Assembly (NCBI GenBank): GCA_000727475.1
Contig: KL647289.1
Coordinates: 4,158,019 to 4,222,018, forward strand
DNA length: 64,000 nucleotides
Origin: Sarcocystis neurona
Lineage: Eukaryota > Apicomplexa > Conoidasida > Eucoccidiorida > Sarcocystidae
Reading direction: 5' to 3'
Shown: positions 58,600-64,000 of the stretch, piece by piece
How the letters are laid out: the number at the start of each line of letters is the position of its first letter
Numbering within the stretch: the stretch's first letter is position 1
Notes under the pieces: generated by a model
What the model was told of the DNA's origin: nothing
Databases searched by the model: none
Seen by the model: the letters and a program-made list of their open reading frames with translations, nothing else
Program-made: the position numbers and the translations under genes

Positions 58600-61554
58600 C
58601 AGAGAGTCCCTGTGGAAGATATAGAGCAGATGCATCGTGGGGTGTATGTACACTGCGTCGTACACAGGGTGGACAGGGAGGCGAGAAACGGTGGAAGCAA
58701 TACGGAAGGTGAGGCTTCGCAGACCTGCTTTAGTATTTGAAGCGTAACGACGACGTCGGCAAAGGAGAGGCTGGTGACTGAAGCCAAAAAAAGAGAGAGA
58801 CCACTCTATTATGAAGTACGCTCAAGAGGAGCAAGACAGCCGCGACCAGCACTACGCGGGCTTCACTGCTGCAGCCCACCAGACTCACACGCGGACAGCG
58901 CAGCTGCACTTGCGCAACGACAGGTGCTGCATCCGCTGCCTCCGCACAACAACCATCAACAGTCCTTTCTATTGCAGCAGCAGACTAAACAGCGTGTGAA
59001 GTCGCGCTCGCCCGAGGGGACCCAGGTGCAGAAAGGTGCGTCAAGGTACTTCTCGGTGTACAGCAAGAGGTCGAAGAAGAACAAACACGCAGAAGTACTC
59101 GTTCTGATGATATTCGACGCCGTCAGGGGGAGAGCATCCTACACAAGTAATTTCTGCCTACCTCAGTTCGGCGCTGCAGCAGCTGTTGCTGCGCCGCCAG
59201 CATCCAGCAGGCTTCAACAGAGAGTCCTCGGGCGTCGGGTCGACAGCAGGGCGGCAGCAGCCACAGCAGGGACGCCTGCTGCAAGACTTTGTACCGGGGG
59301 GGGGATGGAGAAGCCGCGGTCGTCGCGCGAGCGTCAACACAGCTGCTGCGCGCCGTGCCTTTCAGCTGCGGCGACTCGTCGAGACGCCTATGCTGCACCA
59401 ATCCCAGCAGCAGAAGCAGCAACAGCAGGTCCAAGCAACCAGTGTGTGATGGAATACCACCACCCTCAAGGATGACGCCGACAAATTTGGCAGCACAAGG
59501 TAGAGAGAAAAAAGCATCAACCAGCAGCTGCAGAACTTCTCTGTAGCGGAAGCAGGCAGCCAATATGTAGACCCGTCAAGTGCGCAAGCCCCGCAGCACC
59601 AGGTCACAACAAGAACGGAAAGTGCAAGCCAGGAACCCGCGGCTCAAAATACAGATATACAGAGCTCTGCAGACTGTCGGCAAGTGCGAGGCTGTCGCCC
59701 TCAGCTGCAGCTGCTGCCGCAGCTGCGGAAAGACCAAGGAGGTTCTCATCACACTGCGATGCGACTGGCGGCAGCAGAGCAACGCGAAGAAGAGCAAAAC
59801 CGCAGATCAGCGTCGTCGTAGCCCTGCAATTATCAGACCCACACGTGCAACAGTCCAGCGTCTACAAACCCCCTGGCTCCTTTGCTCCGAGAACGGTGGC
59901 CTGAGAGCTTTTCTGTGTCACTACTACACTGCATTTACTGTATATAAACATACGTACATATACATATATATATATATATGTAAACATACGCATATGTACA
60001 GACACACACAGATGCGTATATCAGTCAAAATATATAGACGGACAGATGCAGAGATACATAGGCACACGTAGGGTCAGAAGGATACGGGGATAGATATACA
60101 CCTCTATAGACAGCTGTATATAGCAGTATGGATACTGATGTATAAGAGATAAAGATACGCAGATATACAAGGACACAGACACAGATCCAGATAAAGAGGG
60201 AACTACAAATGCAGACATTTACGGGCAGATGCAGACGCAACGATGATATCAATATTCAAGAACAGAGTTCACACGTTGACAACCAGAAGACTGGGTAAAG
60301 ACCTGCATACAGTTCCGTCGTCAATACCATGCGAGACCTGTGCGCAGACACGGCCACAAAAAGACTTGCACGTCGTTACGCATATGTAGATAGAGAGAGG
60401 GGGACAGCAGAAGACTTGCATGCAGGCAACTACGACTGTACACGGCTCCAGAGAATCTGCGTGTACACGCGGTGTGCACGTCTACATATATGGCGAGAGA
60501 GAGAGCCGGATGGCTGCTTCCTGCCGGCAGATTGGGCGCGATGCGTATCAGAGAGAGCCACTCCGACGACAGTGGCACCCTGCTTCAATTAAAATGCGTT
60601 CTGCTGCATCTACGCGTGGTCTTGCAGGCGTGTAGAAATGTCGAGACAGAGGGGTGTACACGAACTGCCGTAAAAATTCTTCAGAGAGTCGCAGAGCCAT
60701 GCAACCACGTGCCTGAGGTCGGAGAGCAGCCACCCCCACAAGCAGCAGCGGCGCAAGAAGGCGCGGGGCTGCTGTCACCAGCAGCAGCAGCGGTGGCAGC
60801 CACGCGAGCTCTACAGTAGCAGGCATCTATGACAGCAGCAGAGGTCAAGAGAGGGAGAGCGCACAGCGCGCCTTACTTCGAAATCTATCCCACAAAACAA
60901 CAGGGGCGGCAGACTCTCAGCGTCTTGCATGCAGTCGCGACTCACGAACCCTCCCCACGTTTTGCTCTCTTCCCTGCAGGTCCCTTTTGAGGATGGCTTT
61001 TTTCTGCTGCAGACTGCTGACAGAGCTCCAAACCCAGCAAATAACGCCCTGGTGTTGCTGCTCTTGCGGGAGCCCAGAAGTGGTCTTTTGCTGCTGCTGC
61101 GGCTGCCGCACCTGCTGCACCTGCTGCTGCATGCGGGGCCGTTTCGATCTACGTTTTCGGCGCTTCTGCTGGCGTGACGACTGCTGCTTCTGCTGCGGCG
61201 GCGGCAGTCGCCGAGCGTCAACGTCCACGGTGAAAGGCAGGCCACCGCCTGCAGCAGGGGCTCACAGACGCCGAGGCCCTCCACGCGTCGCAGAAAGAGC
61301 TGCACCAGGACCCGCTTCTGCTGTTCAGAGACTGAAGCTGCAGCACCAGACGCTGCGACAGGGGGGGGAATGTAGGCAGGCGCAGCAGCGGCGGCGATGG
61401 CCTGCGACCGCACGAGAGCGACTCGCAGCCACACCTGCAGTAGCAGCAGCATCGGCCAGCAGAAATTCGGGCACGTAGGAGGATGACGGAAGCAGCAACA
61501 GCAGCAACAACAACGCGGTATTGAGACAGCACCGGTGGACTTCAGCAGCAGCAA
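58600..61554 (-). CDS. Chain of candidate exons: N-terminal extension of the PI4-kinase or a separate gene
   Basis: Four - strand segments chain in phase. About 61452-60946 begins with a possible Met and MLLLLQVWLRVALVRSQAIA, has a Ser/Arg-rich middle and ends at donor GTGAGT. 60712-60666 encodes ARGCMALRLSEEFLR. 59540-59143 begins EVLQLLVDAFFSLPCAAKFV. 58777 to about 58660 has a strong pyrimidine-rich acceptor and contains SLSFADVVVTLQILKQV and LLPPFLASLSTL. They are helix-rich, with Leu/Ala/Ser-rich loops. The chain could continue in phase into the 57.7-kb exon, which would make it the N-terminus of the kinase. Equally it could be a small independent gene. I do not recognise a domain. Confidence 0.35.
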
Positions 61555-61569
61555 GTGACCTCAGGAGCC

Positions 61570-62880
61570 ACAACAGCAACTGTCGACCATGCAAGCAGCA
61601 CCGCTTCCTCAAGTGACCAGCACTGACACTTGGCTGCAGCAACGACAACGTCGACAGCAACGGTGTTCGGTACGTGTGCATACACCTACAAATATATACA
61701 CATATATATATATATATATACACATACATATATTGACTAATATGTATCTGGACGGACGCAGTGTATACAGTTGTAGACAGATGTAAAAGTAGATAGAAGT
61801 AAATAGACAGATCAGAAGATGGACAGATAGCTACATTGATAGTTATAGATACACACAGATAAATATAGGTAGCTGCATGCAGATAGATATACGTAGACAG
61901 GTATATATAGATATGGGTAGATGTATAGATACGTATAGGCAGACACAAATACAAAGATACAGAGAGATATAAGCAGGTACAGATATACATACATATATAC
62001 ATATATATGTATATATATATGTAAACAGATATAGACACATACACTAACGAAGGTAGACCGGCAAATGTAGACAGAGAGAGGAAAATATGTCCGGAGAAAA
62101 CTCCACGCGCAGACAGGAGTACGCATTTGTTATGTAACTTCCATAAAACGGGGAACTTCCAGAAGAGAAAAAGGGTCGCTGCCTGCACCCGGAGGACTAT
62201 TCGGCAATTTCGACGCGCGAAGAAAATGCAACCCCTATCGCAGACTGCCGTAGCAGGCGGGGCGGCCGTAGCTCTCATGTAACGTCGCGGCCTCGGCAGC
62301 GCCACCACGGCCAGTATATATATATATATATGTATATACCTACATAGAGCTGCTGCCGGTAAACGAATGTACGCAGACAGTTGCAGCCCATGATTGAGCA
62401 CACAAAGGGGTGCGCCTATACGGGGGACTTTCCTGACAGCTGGAAACTATCGCGTCGACGACGAGGGCGATATGAAGGCAGAAGAAAAGTAACAAGGCAA
62501 CACCAAGCAAACGACCAAGTAGGGAAGAACTAATCGGCGTACACTAACGAAGCCATACTTCGACTGAACAGAGCTTTCCAGACTTCTGGGGGCGCTCCAA
62601 AGGAGTGGTGTGCAACAGCCTTGAGCAGCAGTCTTCAGCAGCAGTCTTTAGCAGCAGTCTTAAGCAGCAGCTTCCGGCAGCAGCGTTTAGCAGCAGCGTT
62701 AAGCAGCAGTCTTCAGCAGCAGCCTCGGGGAGCAGTGTCAAGCAGCAACGTTAAGCGCAGTCGTAAGCACCAGTCTTAAGCAGCTGCCTTAAGCAGCAAC
62801 GTTAAGCAGCTGCGTCAAGCAGCAGCCTTGAGCAGCAGCATGAAGCAGCAATATTATGCAACAGCGTTACGTCGCAGCCT
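61570..62880. other. Divergent intergenic region
   Basis: It lies between the - strand exons ending near 61.55 kb and + strand coding that opens near 62.88 kb. It holds a TA/CATA block at 61690-62040, a short (TA)n at 62315-62335, and the 13-bp minisatellite that runs to 62923. No recognisable gene. If the neighbours are as called, it should contain two promoters, but I see no element I can name. Confidence 0.5.
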
Positions 62881-62923
62881 TGAGCAGGAGCGCAAAGCAG
62901 CAGCCTTACGCAGGAGCGTCTAG
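62619..62923. repeat. 13-bp minisatellite, about 23 copies
   Basis: The consensus unit is (C/T)(G/C)TTAAGCAGCAG, repeated about 23 times with point changes. One unit is 12 bp. Because 13 is not a multiple of 3, each copy shifts frame, so unlike the CAG triplet runs elsewhere in the window it is not built as coding sequence. Its right end overlaps the start of the + strand open frame at 62884. Confidence 0.9.
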
Positions 62924-64000
62924 CTGCGCGCGCCGGGCAAGTGTATCCCCGGCAGCAGCAGAAGCCGGGGGCTAAAGCTGGCGATGCATTCGACAGGCCA
63001 CACGGAGGTACAGCAACTCAGCAACGACTGGCACAGCAGCAGCTGCATGCAAAAGCGGCAGCCGCAGCTGCAGAAGCACAGTAGGCCTAGGGGAGGGGGT
63101 CAGGATGGCGGCAAATGACGAAGTGGGACGACACATAGGACGGGGAATAACGGGAAAGGACTGCCCCTGTGGGAGCCACAGAAGTCAATGGGCTCCTGCA
63201 TGAACAGCAGCGGAGCGTGGCACTCACAAGCAGCAGCAGCAGCAACAGCGTGTAGCAGCAGACCCTCTGTAACTGGGGACCCAGCAACTACGGCGCTTCC
63301 AGCAAGCAGCGGCAGCAGCACCAGATACAGCGCTGTTCAAAGTACGAAGAGGAAGATAACAGCCGCCACAGCAACCCAGCAGCCGCCGACAGGAAAGTCG
63401 GCCGGACGCAGATAACCGGGATGCCTGCAGCGGCGGCTGCAAGAATAGCGCACGCAATATCAGCAGAAGTAATAGCAGCAGCAGGGTTAGCCGCGGAGCC
63501 GACTCGGGCGACCCCATACAGCATAAGCAACAGAAAGCGGCTACCCTGTGACGGCAGCAGTCATCCCAAGCGCAGCAGCAGCAGCAACAAACACTAAGGA
63601 CCCATCAGCTAGCGCCGGGAACGGTCTATCAATGCAGAGAATCGCAAGACTGCTGAAGGCGACGACTCTGTAGAAGCAGCGCCGGTGCCAGAGGGAGGGA
63701 GTCGGCACGCATCTGCCACAACCGCGGCAGCACCAACGGAAGACAGACTACGGCTCCTGCAGCAGGTAGCGGGACAAAGACGGCAGCAGAGAAGCTGGAA
63801 AGCCAGGAAACGCAGAACTTTGGCTGGAGAGATAGCAGCTGTGACTTTGATTTTAGTACCAGTAGCAGCAGAGAGAGAGATGTACAGTCTTACTCGCGCG
63901 GCAGCTCGTCTAACAGCCCTGGACGCAGCTGCACAGGCGGCTTCAACCTTCAAGCAGCAGGAGCACCGCCAGGAAAAGCAGCGGCACATCGTTTCACAGA
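62884..64000 (+). CDS. Candidate 5' part of a low-complexity Ala/Gln/Ser-rich gene (partial)
   Basis: Several + strand open segments follow one another. 62884 to about 63080 contains VYPRQQQKPGAKAGDAFDRP and a poly-Ala tail, ending at a possible GTAGGC donor. 63188-63415 contains SSTRYSAVQSTKRKITAATA. 63421-63594 contains ARIAHAISAEVIAAAG. 63613-64000 runs off the window edge and contains RLLQQVAGQRRQQRSWKARK and LTRAAARLTALDAAAQ. Composition (Ala, Gln, Ser, Arg; CAG/GCA/AGC codons) matches the other coding DNA here. Exon limits, the start codon and whether all four pieces belong together are not resolved, and I recognise no domain. Confidence 0.35.

Noticed and set aside
1..64000. tRNA, rRNA, apicoplast or mitochondrial insertions, telomeric repeats and transposon open frames
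   Set aside because: I looked by eye for tRNA arms, rRNA blocks, TTTAGGG-type arrays and transposase or reverse transcriptase motifs and saw none I could support. A tRNAscan/Infernal run and a repeat search would be decisive.

Overview
The window looks like nuclear DNA of an eimeriid coccidian (Apicomplexa; Eimeria-like, with Cyclospora not excluded). The evidence is intron-rich genes, long in-frame CAG/GCA/AGC trinucleotide runs giving Ala/Ser/Gln/Leu-rich low-complexity protein, and introns full of TA/CA/TACG microsatellites. There are two assembly gaps (18709-19215 and 54239-54765). I saw no bacterial operons, CRISPR array, tRNA or rRNA.

Layout, left to right. (1) 2-2056, + strand: the 3' part of a Ser/Ala/Thr/Lys-rich low-complexity gene that enters from the left. 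Its last reading frame ends at a good splice donor, so more exons may follow. (2) 2057-11326: about 9 kb with no confidently assigned gene. It holds tandem duplications and one weak candidate Cys-rich exon at 9282-9504. (3) 11327-24055, + strand: a seven-exon SLC25 carrier that I reassembled by splice phase. Its signatures are closest to the peroxisomal PMP34/SLC25A17 class. (4) 24056-26746: a convergent intergenic region. (5) 26747 to about 57.7 kb, and perhaps to 61.5 kb, - strand: a very large type III phosphatidylinositol 4-kinase alpha gene. Ten exons from 53509 to 26747 join without a frame break into 4,440 codons including stop. Further N-terminal exons lie upstream. (6) About 61.6-62.9 kb: a divergent intergenic region with a 13-bp minisatellite. 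(7) About 62.88-64.0 kb, + strand: Ala/Gln/Ser-rich coding segments of a gene that leaves the window on the right.

The two recognised genes converge, tail to tail, across about 2.7 kb. The kinase would make PI4P at membranes. The carrier would move a nucleotide-type cofactor across an organelle membrane. Nothing in the sequence shows that they are functionally coupled. Nothing here looks like a wholly new multi-gene system. The most unusual items are the kinase catalytic domain interrupted by two large low-complexity insertions, a GC-AG intron, a transcribed (AGT)n tract that supplies splice-site dinucleotides every 3 bases, and a peroxisome-type carrier in a coccidian.

Exon limits were set by eye, by matching splice dinucleotides, codon phase and remembered family motifs. 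No database search was run.
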